Of a stretch of DNA of 64,000 bases, positions 63,767 to 64,000 are shown piece by piece (positions within the stretch are counted from its first letter, which is position 1; every line of letters begins with the position of its first letter). The notes under the pieces are model-generated. The model saw only the letters and a program-made list of their open reading frames with translations, ran no database searches and was not told the DNA's origin. Position numbers and translations under genes: made by a program. The stretch comes from Poteriospumella lacustris. Its lineage: Eukaryota > Sar > Chrysophyceae > Chromulinales > Dinobryaceae. The stretch spans positions 25,727 through 89,726 of the forward strand of contig SMOI01000124.1 in the NCBI GenBank assembly GCA_008000375.1. Direction: 5' to 3'.

Positions 63767-64000
63767 GCAAAAGTAATGACACGACAATGGAATGATCCCG
63801 TTCGTACGTTTGCCGCACGCACACCGTTCAAGGTAGTGTAAGTAGTGGGGCTGCTGCAACCATCAGCAGCACCACACAACCGTCGCGACACACCGGTGTC
63901 GCGCGGTTCCAACAAACGGTGAAAGCTGGAAAGCGCATCTCGAAGCGCAACTACAATCGTTCGCTTCGCAACATTGTAGTCCAAACAACTCCGTCTTTTT
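63767..64000 (+). repeat. Third A repeat, truncated by window end
   Basis: Matches A1/A2 through the final base of the window (CTCCGTCTTTTT). Either a tandem element starts here or the B-A unit has been duplicated. Confidence 0.9.

Noticed and set aside
1-64000. tRNA, rRNA or other structural RNA genes
   Set aside because: None recognised by eye; a covariance-model scan would be needed to exclude them.

Overview
The window is nuclear DNA of a unicellular eukaryote. Most genes are compact, with few, short GT-AG introns (about 60-120 nt, defined here by exact reading-frame joins). It encodes mitochondrial enzymes (a COQ6-like monooxygenase, two acyl-CoA dehydrogenases, an ABC1 kinase) and proteins normally linked to motile cilia (MORN3-like, TTC12-like, LC8 dynein light chain), so a flagellated or amoeboflagellate protist is likely. 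I cannot place it more precisely. Base composition is patchy: several genes are extremely GC-rich and carry (GGCGAC)n tracts that encode Asp-Gly runs, while neighbours are near 45-50% GC.

Layout. 1-647: 5' part of a sterol-desaturase/fatty-acid-hydroxylase gene (minus). 650-4780: accessory stretch with two decayed, inverted copies of a nuclease-like gene around a zinc-finger/coiled-coil gene, then a foldback element. 4783-5673: four-helix membrane protein. 6310-11680: a ubiquitin-activating enzyme (E1) with huge acidic inserts, three exons. 12472-13107: SAM methyltransferase. 13664-15014: Crinkler-type kinase flanked by direct repeats. 15574-17487: XRCC4-like NHEJ factor. 17830-19089: glutaryl-CoA dehydrogenase. 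19645-20588: MORN3-like protein. 21031-21379: LC8 dynein light chain. 21549-35995: a giant EF-hand plus multi-PhoD-like (pseudo)phosphatase gene. 36463-38382: two unrecognised genes. 38752-40362: COQ6. 40755-42017: isovaleryl-CoA-dehydrogenase-type enzyme. 42452-44212: ADCK1-like kinase. 44664-46540: folate/biopterin transporter. 47206-49314: Crinkler/RHS-type P-loop NTPase with five exon pieces of frame evidence (four exons including a 12-nt micro-exon), again flanked by direct repeats, next to an orphan myosin exon. 50249-52158: two small proteins. 53074-56312: TTC12-like protein. 56540-57100: tandem repeats and a second foldback. 57665-64000: an apparently intact Ngaro/PAT-type tyrosine-recombinase retrotransposon with split direct repeats.

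Functional themes: mitochondrial electron transfer (two acyl-CoA dehydrogenases feed ubiquinone whose synthesis needs COQ6 and ABC1-family kinases), cilium building (TTC12, MORN3, LC8), DNA repair (XRCC4) and a substantial load of mobile or conflict-type DNA (retrotransposon, Crinkler/RHS genes in repeats, nuclease relics, foldbacks). The least conventional items are the giant PhoD-like protein whose metal-binding motifs look lost, the signal-peptide-like E1, and the repeat-bracketed Crinkler genes.
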